A stretch of 64,000 nt of DNA, taken from positions 34,523,267-34,587,266 of the forward strand of contig CM046308.1 in NCBI GenBank assembly GCA_025267735.1, written 5' to 3'. A model generated the notes under the pieces. That model was not told where the DNA came from, made no database searches, and saw only the letters and a list, made by a program, of their open reading frames with translations. The stretch's first letter is position 1. Every line of letters starts with the position of its first letter. Shown in pieces: positions 13,167 to 23,735 of the stretch. The stretch comes from Mactra quadrangularis. Its lineage: Eukaryota > Mollusca > Bivalvia > Venerida > Mactridae. A program made the position numbers and the translations under genes.

Positions 13167-13179
13167 ACCTGCCTTTATG

Positions 13180-13243
13180 TATTCGGCGTGAGGTGACCTT
13201 TCTATGTTGGTGCGCCGTAAAACCCAAACAAACAAACAAACAA
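13180..13243 (+). mobile_element. Severely 5'-truncated retroelement tail (64 bp)
   Basis: The insert ends GGTGCGCCGTAAAACCCAAA followed by a CAAA repeat, a 3' tail like those of the SINEs here. It is bounded by a perfect 13-bp direct repeat ACCTGCCTTTATG at 13167-13179 and 13244-13256. This is the structure of a target-primed insertion that stopped after the last 64 bases. Confidence 0.85.
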
Positions 13244-13256
13244 ACCTGCCTTTATG

Positions 13257-14126
13257 GCAGCCTTTGTGTGCATGTGTCTCTATCTCCAGCAGGCTCCATA
13301 CAACTTTCCTCAACAATGTCTTAAATATCTTACTATTAAACACCTTAATTGGAAACTTAATCAGAACTTACACTTTTTTATGTATAAAACTTCACCTACA
13401 TCGAACAACCAGTGGGTCCCATATGAATACTAAATCAAAAATCATTGCGTGGCAATAGTCTAAAATTTTGTATTCAGAAAGAGAACGAAACTTAAATTAT
13501 AATTCCAAAAAATTTGTTCTGGTAATGAAACAGCAAGTTTTTATATGCCTGAAGCAGTTTTCAATTAATGCCTCACGCAATCAGTTTTTTGTTATGATTG
13601 TAATGGCAAATAGGAGTTTGTTTCCTGGTAATTTTTAGATATTTACAAAACCTATTCCAATGTTGACTGTTAAACAATAAAAAACTAAAGATTTTTTCAA
13701 TTTTCTGATTAGGTAAGAAATTAATTCTAAACACATTCAAAATTAAAAACACAAAAAGAAGCACGGATGTAAAAGATTGTCACGAAATTCAAAAAAGTTT
13801 GTATCATGAGTTTATAAAACAAAATTATTTGATGATTTTCTTCAAATCATGCCAATAAAAATGATGTTAATCAAACTAACATGGCTGTAAGCTACAATAA
13901 GCTTTGTTTGATTGGTCAATCAATCTTTGATTTTTTCTAAGAAAAAGGTTTAGGACAAAAAAAAACAGCGTTCTTATGAAAATTTCTTCTACAATTGAAA
14001 ATTCTGGAATAGGGGTAATCCTGCAAGTTTATAAATCAACTAGTAGTTTCAGCCTCTTATCATCAGGATAATTTGTAACTATTCAGTATAGTATCACTTA
14101 AAAACAATATTTTCCTCTATTTCCAG
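13257..14126 (+). other. Upstream region and probable intron end before the 7TM gene
   Basis: No promoter or upstream exon could be defined. The stretch ends in a pyrimidine-rich tract TTTTCCTCTATTTCCAG with the acceptor AG at 14125-14126, which suggests the receptor mRNA has at least one more 5' exon. The short frames at 13204-13458 and 13573-13764 are not supported. Confidence 0.5.
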
Positions 14127-14146
14127 ATACAGCCACAACATCAAGG

Positions 14147-16024
14147 ATGGACCAAAATTTGATACAAAATTTAACAGATCTCATCAAAGATCTCACTTTA
14201 CAAAAAGCAGATGACAATTCTAGAATGGAGTTATATTCCATAGTTGTCTCGGCAACTATGTTAGTCTTAGCCATACTATTTGGAGGAGGTGGTTGTGTGA
14301 CAGTTTTAATTGCGATGTTTGTGCACCGTCTGCTACGTAAATTACATTTCGTGTTTGTAGGAATACTACTGATAGTCTGTTGTGTGTATGACTTTATTTG
14401 GTGTCCAATAGAAATTGTTCGATTGGTATTACATCATCAACATGGAAACGGTAATTCTATATCGCCTGATGTTACGCAAGATCTGAAGTATATCGGTAGT
14501 ACACTCTATATTTTATTACTGTGTACTATAGCTGCAATGATTGCTTTAATTTGTGTTCAAAATTTACTGAAAATCATCAGGAAATATGACAGTATTCCTA
14601 AGATGAAACTAGGCATCGTTCTTATACTAATATGGTTAATAACTAGTGTTTCCTTGACAATTGCGTACATACTGGTAACCAATGGCGACCAAGATGATCA
14701 AGTCTATCACACGATAAACCAATTATCATTCCAATTCAAGATAGGCTTGCAGACAATGTGGATTGTATTGTTATTAATTCCAATATCGCTAATGGTTACA
14801 ATTCATATCCATACAAGGTTCTGGAAAACTAAGATCATGACAGAGGTATCAGATTTACAATCAGGGGACAATTTTACCGTTCCTTCACTAATCATTAAAA
14901 GTGTCGAGGATATGGATGATGTTGACAATGACGATGAAAGTTCTGTAGCCCTACCTTCTCCTGATGTCATACATGATTCAGCAAATGGCTCACCTGTATC
15001 CAAAAGTTCAAAGAGTGCATTTAAGAAGCGTAGCAGTTCACCTTCATCTCAAAAAGTTATATTTGCAGACACTCCAAGTCCAACTAAAGAAAAACCAACC
15101 CCAAGTCCAAAGTTTGGTGACAGATTTAAATCCCCAAATCATTTAGGGGTCAATATGGCTGCCATTCTTGGCAGAAGGCGTCACACAATAGCGCAAATAT
15201 CAGACCCACATTTAGATCTTATGCAAAAAGCTAAAACATACAATTATGTTCGAAAATTTTCTGTTGACATTTCTGCATTGCAAGCTCAGCTAGAAAATCC
15301 TAAAATCAGTGAAAGTTTTCCTTTTCATTCACAACAAGATATAAAAGGTACAGCCAAGCCAGGAGCAGAGCAGACAATGCAAGAGGCTGAGCCCAAACAT
15401 AGTAGAAAGCGTCGAAGTAGAGATGAAATACTTAAGAGTCAAGAAATAGCCGAGGAAATAGCTGAGGAGCCGGAAAATGAAACTGAACATGAAAATGAAA
15501 TAAATGAATGTAGTGAAAAAAATGCTGGCAATGCCAAGTCTGATGTACAGTCTCAATGTGCCAGTGTAGCAAATTCTCACCGTGACTCAACATGCCCAAC
15601 ACCACCATTGATCAGTCTAACACAAAGTAATGGTGAAGAAAAACAGTTAGAAGTGAACAATGACGATAGTAACACAAATGAATCTTTACAGTCAGTTAGT
15701 TATAAAAGTAACTATCATAAACCATGCAAGCTTTCTTGTCTACTTGTAGCAACATTTATAATCAGTATTTTCCCGATGTTCGTGACAGAAATATTACGAG
15801 ACTACTGTCTGTCTCCCAGTGCATATACTAACATTGTCACATGTTTCACTGCCATCTCAACTGTTCAAACTATGGTATACCCGCAAGTAATATTTTGTGT
15901 GGATGATAGCATCAACAAAGCAGTACATCAAACATTGTTACAAGCTAGAATATGGGTGTTTACACTGTTTTCTAAACAACAGCATGTGCCAACTTCAGGA
16001 GACATTTCAGATACTGAAGTCTAA
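14147..16024 (+). CDS. Divergent rhodopsin-like 7TM receptor with very long third intracellular loop
   Basis: An intact 625-codon exon, probably an orphan plasma-membrane receptor coupling to G proteins or scaffolds. Hydrophobic segments fall near residues 30-58, 66-92, 112-141, 154-178, 198-222, 526-549 and 562-585. Class A-like features seen: D82 in TM2, W163 in TM4, P212 in TM5, SIFP (P543) for CWxP in TM6, and YPQVIF (P579) for NPxxY in TM7. Missing: the DRY motif after TM3 (VQN instead) and the TM3/ECL2 cysteine pair. N8 is a glycosylation sequon. The 223-525 loop is hydrophilic, with Ser/Pro-rich parts, basic kinase-type sites RRRHT and RKFS, and acidic repeats at 432-452. The last residues DTEV match a class I PDZ ligand. 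The ATG lies 20 bases after a splice acceptor in a good context (AAGGATGG). Ligand and subfamily unknown; confident of 7TM, less so of class A. Confidence 0.85.
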   Translation: MDQNLIQNLTDLIKDLTLQKADDNSRMELYSIVVSATMLVLAILFGGGGCVTVLIAMFVHRLLRKLHFVFVGILLIVCCVYDFIWCPIEIVRLVLHHQHGNGNSISPDVTQDLKYIGSTLYILLLCTIAAMIALICVQNLLKIIRKYDSIPKMKLGIVLILIWLITSVSLTIAYILVTNGDQDDQVYHTINQLSFQFKIGLQTMWIVLLLIPISLMVTIHIHTRFWKTKIMTEVSDLQSGDNFTVPSLIIKSVEDMDDVDNDDESSVALPSPDVIHDSANGSPVSKSSKSAFKKRSSSPSSQKVIFADTPSPTKEKPTPSPKFGDRFKSPNHLGVNMAAILGRRRHTIAQISDPHLDLMQKAKTYNYVRKFSVDISALQAQLENPKISESFPFHSQQDIKGTAKPGAEQTMQEAEPKHSRKRRSRDEILKSQEIAEEIAEEPENETEHENEINECSEKNAGNAKSDVQSQCASVANSHRDSTCPTPPLISLTQSNGEEKQLEVNNDDSNTNESLQSVSYKSNYHKPCKLSCLLVATFIISIFPMFVTEILRDYCLSPSAYTNIVTCFTAISTVQTMVYPQVIFCVDDSINKAVHQTLLQARIWVFTLFSKQQHVPTSGDISDTEV

Positions 16025-16048
16025 CCTATAAAAGCATTGTTTAACCTT

Positions 16049-16103
16049 TCAAGGTCATTGTTTGACCTCTCAAGGTCATTGTTTAACCTTCTTTTCAAGG
16101 TCA
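16049..16103 (+). repeat. Three TCAAGGTCA repeats in the 3' UTR
   Basis: TCAAGGTCA occurs at 16049-16057, 16070-16078 and 16095-16103, just after the receptor stop codon. Each is an extended nuclear-receptor half-site (the ERR/SF-1 type), but the spacing and the flanking CATTGTTT repeat also fit a short degenerate tandem duplication. No function is demonstrated. Confidence 0.5.
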
Positions 16104-16373
16104 TATAAAATCATATACATTTAAAATCATAAAGGGGGTTAATGGTCTTCATGGAACCTAATCATCTAGCCTAATCATAGGAACATGTGGAATTGATTGA
16201 AACAGTGGAGAAATGAAAAGCTAAGAAATCTGTGGCTTAGTTTTGATTATACCCAAATGATAATCACAGTTTCTATGGCAACCAGATTATAACTGTTGAA
16301 CTTGAATCTCATGAGTAGCATTTATATTTCATCATTTTCTTCAAATTTTGTTTATGTTTTGTGTAAACAAAAA

Positions 16374-16379
16374 AATAAA
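16374..16379 (+). terminator. Poly(A) signal AATAAA for the 7TM gene
   Basis: AATAAA about 350 bases after the receptor stop; a second AATAAA lies at 16425-16430. Either would give a 3' UTR of about 370-430 bases. Inference from the motif only. Confidence 0.5.
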
Positions 16380-16439
16380 GAATGTATAAAGTATTTGTCA
16401 AGCAAACTGAGTTTGTCTCATGAAAATAAATAATGTTTA

Positions 16440-17925
16440 TCACTCATTATAATATATGACAACCCACAATTATTTGAGAAACAGTACCGGTACTTAAATC
16501 CAGTGATTATTTCCAATCTGGTCATGTTCTAGTCTCTTTGAGACCATTGTCACACAATAAAATTATCGTGGACTACATCCATTGGCAGTTTAGTGCAGTA
16601 CTGCTCAAACTCAATTAATTCAATTTTTCAGGAGGCCTAAAAACTTAACTATGTTGCCAAAATAGGAACTCTCTTTTAATTTAAAGCCAAATGCCATTTG
16701 GCCCCTAAAATTTCAAATATGGTCAAATCTCTTTTGGGATGTACTATCATGGAATTCTTTTTAGAAATAACAAACTTACAATTCTTGAAAAAAATAAGTT
16801 AGAGCAGTATTGCATTAAGCAGAAGACATATGCAAAGGCATGATAAAATAGTTAAAAAACTTCTTCCCTATTGCTCCCAGTACAAGGCAATAAAGCCTCA
16901 AACTAACTTTCTAAGCAAAACAAAAACAATTTACGACACTCAACAAATATTGCGTTCCTTCTCTAATCATCATATATAATTATTTCTTCAAGGCATACAC
17001 AAGGGACAACCTCTTTATTGCATTCACAATATTAAGGCACGGCTTATGACTAAAAATGAAGACAATTTCTTCGTAACAAATTCAATAATCCGATTTAACA
17101 GATCTGTTTCCAAGAAAATAAGATAGCATAATGTCATTACAATGTTTGTAGCTAAGAACTAGGTCATTTAATACAGCTTATATTCAAATTAACTGATGCT
17201 TCTCTTAACATGACAAAATTTTAATACATTAATAAAATGGTTCACTGAGGCTAATTAGCTGCAATTTTTCAATTAATTAAAGGGTGTACCACCAATGCCT
17301 TTATACTGAGGCAGGATAGGTTTCCAGGATAGAAATATCACTAATCATTTTAATAACAAGTAATAAAAAAGTCCGAGTCTTTAGGCAAGTCTAAGAAATA
17401 AGCTTATTATGTCTTTGTCTGGAGTCATGACTGAAAGGTAAGGTTACAGACGTTGACCTGTACTATTTAAAAGACAACTTGCTCAGTGCACAGAGTTGTT
17501 TATTTTGGGTTTAGCTCTGTTCAACAGCATTTTGCATTTACTCATGACCTATTGCTGTCAGTGACCAAAGACGTTTATAACTATACATTCAATACCATTT
17601 ACTTTCATAAATTGGTTAGCCAAAAATAAATAACTGAAGAGTGTAACACATTAGTCTCTGTCTCGAATAATCTGACTAAAACCAGACCTATATTTCTCTG
17701 CTCGCCTACTGGCGAATTTAGATCTGGCTGTTTTGTTATGAGGGCCAGCTTTAGGTGACCTTTTCTCATTATAATATTCATGATGCAATCATTAGGTTAA
17801 GTAACTTGTTTACATCGCCTACCTCACGCAATTTGAAAATAGTTGACCTATCACAGCCTTGGAATAACACCACCATCAAATTAGCATGCAAACCTCAGTC
17901 TAAAAATAGGAATGACAAAATCAAG
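16440..17925. other. Intergenic stretch without a recognised gene
   Basis: AT-rich. No repeats with visible boundaries and no coding signal until the weak candidate exon at 17926. Confidence 0.5.
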
Positions 17926-18102
17926 ATGCTATTAATAGTGTTTCTTCTAGAAGAAAGCTACGCATTGACAGGAAGGTCATCTCTACGTGACCCTTGTAAC
18001 GAACTTAAGAGATCCTGTACAACATCAATCTACAGGATATCTGTTTACAAGGATTGCCTCCTGAATCAATATGAACAAGTTACAAAGATGACTCTGTCTC
18101 AG
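17926..18102 (+). CDS. Candidate first coding exon of a secreted peptide
   Basis: An ATG in a good context (ATCAAGATG) opens 59 codons starting MLLIVFLLEESYALTG, a short hydrophobic stretch with a possible signal-peptidase site after SYA. Three cysteines follow, in DPCN, RSCT and KDCL. The exon would end at CAG before GTAAAT, a good splice donor. The pyrimidine-rich TGTTTCTTCTAG ending at 17950 could alternatively be an acceptor for an internal exon 17951-18102. No family is recognised and no downstream exon was identified. The glutamates after the hydrophobic core are atypical for a signal peptide. Confidence 0.22.
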
Positions 18103-18530
18103 GTAAATTAGAACAAGCTTTCAAAATGTTGTCAAGCAAAAAAGAAAAGGGATTGAACTTCTTAACATAATAACGTAAATCCGCAGTGACTAGTCTGGCT
18201 GACTATAAAGGTAAGTCATTGTTACATGAATAATACAGTCTGGGTTTCTTCTCTCAACATTTACAAGACAGTCTGGGTTTCTATTGTCATTGAAGAAAAG
18301 CATTCCCATCCCAACAAGACCATGGTAGCTGATAATCTCTATATTAATGTACTATGATGTTTATAGCAAACAAAAGTTTTAATCATAAAATGGTAAAAAG
18401 ACATTATTGAATAAAATAGCACATGCAAACAAAATGTATGAAATGAAAAACGACTAGGTCCATTTTTTATCATTGTTTATACAGAAGAACCGTATACTGG
18501 CATCCAGTTTCATACAAGTCACTTCGAGCC

Positions 18531-18735
18531 ACAGCCGTGGTGTAGTGGTTAGCATGTCAAATCCGGAGATCGCGGGTTCAAGCCCCGTCGTGGTAGGTCA
18601 TACCCTATACATGAGTTGTCGGCCTCGTGGTAGGGTAAGTTAGTACTGGTGATAGAAAAGTGTCTAGGAAACCTATAGTAGGAAGAGCTCGCCATCGTAT
18701 ATTTGACCTTAATATGTATTGAATACGACGTTTAA
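18531..18735 (+). mobile_element. tRNA-derived SINE, family 2
   Basis: The head has box A-like TGGTGTAGTGGTTAGC and box B-like GCGGGTTCAAGCCCCG. The body AGTACTGGTGATAGAAAAGT and CCTATAGTAGGAAGAGCT is shared with the opposite-strand copy at 27096-27285. A convincing target duplication could not be fixed, so the ends are approximate. Confidence 0.75.
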
Positions 18736-19744
18736 AAAAAAGAAGTAACTTCTGAACAACAGCCACCTTAAGTTAAACTGGACACCCCTCTAACTTTTTT
18801 ATATTTACAATTCAGAAATGACCATCTTTTAGCTGTTAAACATTTGTTTGTTTTAGTGTCACTGTACTTACATTTCATGCAAAACAATCATATTCATTTT
18901 CATTTATTTCATATCTTGCAACTAGCAGAAAATTTAAACAGGGAACACATGTGAAAAAGTATAATCATTAAAGCCAAAACAAAAGCTTTTAAGTAGAGAA
19001 AACATAAATTCTAACTCCTTAAGAAGATTAAAATCTACTTATTCCAAAGTTAAGAAATAAGTGTAAGTGTAGGGCATGATGCCATAAATGTCAGTGACAT
19101 ATTATATACAAAAATAAATCTTGTAAACACCATGAGATATCAGTCCACAAAGTTTAGATGTATCAGTCCACAAAGTTTAGATGTGAAAAAGTCATTGCCT
19201 GAATAATCACTTTATGACTACTTTGTCAACTTTATATTATTAAAGATACAGAAAAAAGATAAGAAAAATAAATTTATTTCAAAACATGCAGGAAAATATG
19301 TTTTTTAACAGAAAGATGCAGGAACAATACTTGTAATTCCAACATTGCAGAATACATTCACTTACAAAAAATACAGAAAAAATAGCTATTAAACTTAAAA
19401 ATGCTCTCTTTTAGGACTGTATATTTGGGTGAAAAAGTGTATACTTTTTTGACAAGCAATAAAAGCCAGAATTAAACACAAATTCATGGTCAGAAAAAGG
19501 CAGGCAAATCATCCTTTGTAGTGGTGGACAATTGTTTCACTCTATGTGACCCAAATTCAACTTGAAATGAACTTTATCAACCGACATCAGTGTATCCAAA
19601 TAATATAAATCCATTGTCTGACATAAGAGACTTATCATCTGGAAAGAACAAAATCAACCCACAAGCTTGTCTTATATATATATATACTCCTTAAAATTTG
19701 GAAGCAGAGCTAATTTATCGTTGTTCCCAGAAATGTCGATATAA
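18736..19744. other. Intergenic stretch without a recognised gene
   Basis: Contains only a 23-bp direct duplication (TATCAGTCCACAAAGTTTAG plus ATG, twice) at about 19138-19183 and a short TA microsatellite near 19675. Confidence 0.5.
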
Positions 19745-20575
19745 GCAATTATTTAGATTTGAGCATTTTGTACTCGACACTAGTTGCCTTAAACCAATTA
19801 AATGATTCATTTGAGGTTGCATGATAAAAAAATGGACATCAAATAGTCAAATTAAGGGTGGGTGAAAGGACTTGTCGACACCTGTTTGTATTACCAGAAA
19901 TACAATAATCAATATACGAACGAGTACCAATTTCAAGAAAGTTGCAATATAAGACCAAGAAAATGCAAAACTAATTCTTACATGTTTTTTTTCTTTTAAA
20001 ACTCAATTTGTTGAAAAAATGCAAACTTGTCCTCCCTACTTTTGGACGAATCTAAATATAGGGGAGAAGATTATCCAATTCCAATCAGCCAAGGGGCGTA
20101 AACAGTATCCACTGAGACCAGTTTTAGTCACGCCCACATAAATATTGCTATAAGCTTTACTTCGCCAGAAGGAACGCCCTACTGATTCATATCGGTGAAC
20201 GTTCGATTAGTTGCCAGAATATTTTGGTTTATTAAAAAATTGAATATAGTTCCTATTTGCCAAACAAACAGGAAAATTTCTTGAGTCTACCATGATAATG
20301 CTGTTTTATGTGCACAGTCGGAACATATCCCAGCCAGCGCCTGTTCATGGGATGTATTTTTATCAGCCCCAAAGGTTCTGCACAATGAATCAAAAGCTTC
20401 CAAATGTTTAACATATCGTTAACAGGGCACGCTGATCCCGGTATTCTATAAATAGACTTGGCATAGTTTAAAACGCTGACGCATATTGCTTGAATCTTTT
20501 TACTCAAAGGAGAAGATGTGATACATGGCTAAATGTCGATTTCAAGCATTTTTGGAAATGCTAATACTAAGTGTC
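19745..20575 (+). repeat. Dispersed repeat family R1, copy 2
   Basis: Homologous to 5959-6895 in the same orientation, with landmark blocks in the same order. The middle (20060-20380) differs from copy 1. The TATA-like TATTCTATAAATAGACTTGG is present again near 20442. The minus-strand frame 20253-20507 is within the repeat. No target duplication was identified. Confidence 0.7.
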
Positions 20576-21058
20576 AGAGTTAACAATTAGAGAGTCTTAC
20601 AAACCAATGAAAATCAAGTGCATTAAATTTGATTCAGAACTCAAGTTGATGTTTTTTCCCAGCAGAAAAAAAACTTGGCTTTTCCAAGGATGAACCCACA
20701 CAATATTTTGTACATAGAAGAATAGGACTCAATCAGCATAGCATATTTTTCAGCAATAATATGTGAAATAACTTTGTTCAGCAGAGATGCATCCAGACAA
20801 ACAAACCTTATTTGGTAGGAAACTCATTAATTCAAGTTTGGAATATGAACTATTCAAACCTCACCAAGGTTAATTGGATCAAACCCAAGGATCAATTAAT
20901 ACTCCTCAGAACAATATAGCAATTAGAGCTAATACAATAAATATTGAATATGGTAACCTAATATTTGTATGTACTCTGAAGCTTGAAAATATGAGTATTT
21001 ATTTGTATGTCCTAACCATTGATCAATTCTGATCCATTGAAAAAACATTATACAAGTA
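20576..21058. other. Intergenic stretch without a recognised gene
   Basis: Nothing recognised. Ends at the TA target (21057-21058) of the Tc1-like element. Confidence 0.5.
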
Positions 21059-21556
21059 CAGTGCCCATCAAACGTTATGAGATATTTTTGTATTGTAAGC
21101 CGACATAAATAGCTTCCATCGAAAATATGAACACAATTTATTTTGAAACATGTTTGAGTTTTGCTTCATTTTTATGATATGGCTCAATTTATAGTTGAGA
21201 CTGCTGCAAAAGGAATAATCAATCAAACTACCCTGGTATGTTATGAGAAAGAATTACATTTATCATGCTTTCCGAGGCTTTGGGATGTCAGATGCTGAAT
21301 CTTATAAACATGATACATTCATGAAATTTGTTTTCATTTTATCACAGATTGTACTGAAAATATTAAAAATAATGGTTCCATAATTTAGATTAGACTTAAG
21401 ATAGATAGATCTTTTATTGACGTATACAAATATGTACATAGTCATTTACAAATATATACAATATATGAGAATACAATGACGTGAAAAACAATAATAGCCT
21501 AATAAAAAAAAAAAAAGACAAACAAATAAAAAACATAGTGTTGGAAAAAACTATTA

Positions 21557-22779
21557 AGCCTAGTTCACATCAGCCTTACGATTTTTTTGTCGTACGAATT
21601 TTCCTGCGAACGAAATCGCAGACGAATCGCAGCCGCCATAGATACTTCAAACTTCCGTGCAATCGTCGTACGGCGGTCGTACGACACTTTCACGAACCGT
21701 ACATTTTTCGCTCGTTCATCGCACGACAACACATGCCCTAGTTTTTGTACGACTGCTGTGGGATGATCGCAAGGCTGCCGTAAAACACTCACGTCAGTCG
21801 TAAGACCGTCGTAAGATTTCGAAAAGTTTCGTACATCACCCGTACGTCAATCGCACGACAAACGCAAACTTGTACGACAGTCGTACGATGTTAATGCGAT
21901 CGAAAGAATGGGTTATCTCCTCTTGTTTAATTTTGGTATAAATACTGGGTCTGCAGGGGAAAGGTTTCATTTCACAGTAGGTCTTGACAGAGTCATGGCT
22001 AACTTGGCAAGTAAATTGCACATTGCAGCACTTACTGCTGAAAATCAGGAAGACGAAATTGTAATTCTTCTGATCCACAGACGACTTCAAAAAAGATCTA
22101 GACAAAGACGTTGGTGGGTGAAACCATGGCTCGAGCGACGTCGTTTATTCGGCCAATATTACACGCTCTTTCAAGAGTTGGAAAGAGAATGTCATGGTGA
22201 TTACGTCGGATACATCCGAATGAGTTCCAACATGTTTGCTGAGCTACTGCTTCGTGTTGGTCCTCGTATCACAAAATCTTATTTATTAATACCTTCCTCT
22301 TCGTAATCAAAAAAGTGAATGACGTTTTTGGCGCGAACAATACGAATGCTATTTATAGACTCGACAGGGTTGGTTCTTACTTTTCGCAAGGCAGCCGTGA
22401 GACTGTTGTACGTTGTTCTTACGTTCTTCGTACGTTTCGCAGCCGACTCACGACAAACTCTGACCGAAATGAGGGCGTCGCAAGATGCCCGTACGGCTGT
22501 CACACGATCTTAGCAAGACAAACGTACGAAAAAGATTCTATAACTGACGTGCGACTGTCTCAAGAATGACGTACGGCTGTCACACGACTGTCTTGCGGGG
22601 TCCAAAATCGCATAGAGATCGCAAGAAAAATAAACATGTTGAAAATTTGACTTGCGACGTCTACGACGATGCGATCACCTGAAAAACGCACGACTGTCTT
22701 GCGGCGTTCGTACGAAGTTCTGCGATTTTTTCAGAAAATGTTGTTGTACGGCTGCCGCAAGCGTGATGTGAAATAGGCT
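21557..22779 (+). mobile_element. PIF/Harbinger-type transposon, internally deleted
   Basis: Terminal inverted repeats AGCCTAGTTCACATCA (left) and AGCCTATTTCACATCA (right, reversed) differ at one base and are flanked by the 3-bp duplication TTA (21554-21556, 22780-22782), the target preference of PIF/Harbinger elements. Both subterminal regions are packed with CGTACG, GTCGTAC and CACGACTGTC motifs in both orientations, possible transposase-binding sites. The 1223-bp body keeps only the start of a transposase gene. Spurious frames over the subterminal repeats (21481-21792, 22279-22569) are not genes. Confidence 0.9.
21908..22306 (+). pseudogene. Truncated PIF/Harbinger transposase (N-terminal part)
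   Basis: The 132-codon frame holds RRWWVKPWLERRRLFGQYYT, the later YIRMSSNMFAELL and LLRVGPRITK, hallmarks of the N-terminal segment of HARBI1/PIF-type nucleases. The family normally runs past 300 residues with a DDE nuclease domain; here the sequence ends after RITKS with an unrelated tail and a stop. The true start may be the internal Met of MANLASKL, since upstream residues look non-conserved. The catalytic part is absent, so this copy could move only if supplied with transposase in trans. Confidence 0.85.
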
Positions 22780-22853
22780 TTAACTAAATGTGTCCTAATT
22801 CTGTAATTTTGGGGGGAAAAAATTTTGTCTCTAAACTTAAGGTGGGCACTGTA

Positions 22854-23518
22854 CGCTGTAAAATGTCTAACATATTCTACCACCGCATAAAAGTAATTTT
22901 GTCTAATATTTGTTGAACATGATATAGCATTTATCAATAGAATAAATGAATAAAACATTACTGCTAAAACAAACCATAAAACTTCAATGTAATTTGCTGT
23001 CTCACTCATGTCAAGTAAATTCTATTCATAAGTCGGATATATATAACAAATAACATAAGCTCTGTTGAGCTTTTTACACCGACTGTACACAAGTTTTTAG
23101 TTACATAATAATGATCAAATCAGCAGAGATCTCTTACAAAACATCAAAGAGTTAAGGATAGTTTGTCATAAATCATTATTTTTACATTATTATCAACATT
23201 AGGTAATATGGGCCCTGGTTTCATTAAACTTGTCCAATAGATGTTATCCGGCGCTAAAAATATCAGGTTTTCCACCCAACTGATGAAGTCTGAAGAACAT
23301 ATTTTATGTGTTTTAAAATTGATCTTTTTATTTTCTGTATGGACATACTTTTGTTTATAGCGGTACATATTTGTTTGCACCCCTGTAAAAGTTTGAAATC
23401 TGATTGAAGTCTATTGGGCAAACTCTCTGGTCTCAGTCGCAAATCTTCATGACAATATTGATGTAAAAAAAATTAAAAGCTCTTCATGGTGGAGAAACAT
23501 TATCACTTAAATCACTCT
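22854..23518. other. Intergenic stretch without a recognised gene
   Basis: Nothing recognised; the frames at 22731-23009 and 23144-23380 lack support. Confidence 0.5.
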
Positions 23519-23735
23519 TCAATAATGAAGGTACTACATATTCTATAAATAGATCACTAAACGCTTTTCAAAGTGAAGGTAACAAGCCACAACTAACTTT
23601 AAAACTTGAGGTACTACACATTCCATAAAAATCATCAAAAGCTCTCCACCTTACACACAACAAGCAACTCTTCAAAAAAGGAGGTACTACAATTTCTATA
23701 AATAGATTACCAAAAGATCTTCAAAAAGGAGAAAA
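23519..23735. repeat. Degenerate tandem repeat
   Basis: GAGGTACTACA plus TTCTATAAATAGAT(T/C)A and a nearby CTTCAAAAAGGAG-type segment recur three times (about 23528, 23609 and 23681). Units differ in length and sequence. Confidence 0.5.

Larger units (their letters stand above)
21059..22851. mobile_element. Tc1/mariner-like element, interrupted by a Harbinger insertion
   Basis: The left end CAGTGCCCATCAAACGTT and the right end, reversed, CAGTGCCCACCTTAAGTTTA are imperfect terminal inverted repeats flanked by TA (21057-21058 and 22852-22853). Without the nested 1.2-kb element it would be about 570 bp. The interior block ATTCATGAAATTTGTTTTC near 21320 is shared with the Tc1-like MITE at 57298-57551, supporting one family. 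No transposase ORF. A tract near 21395-21480, reversed, ends AATAAAAGATCTATCTATCT, possibly the 3' tail of a LINE inserted inside. Confidence 0.7.

Noticed and set aside
21481..22569. Several overlapping frames on both strands
   Set aside because: Produced by CpG-rich subterminal motifs of the Harbinger element; only the frame from 21908 carries transposase similarity.
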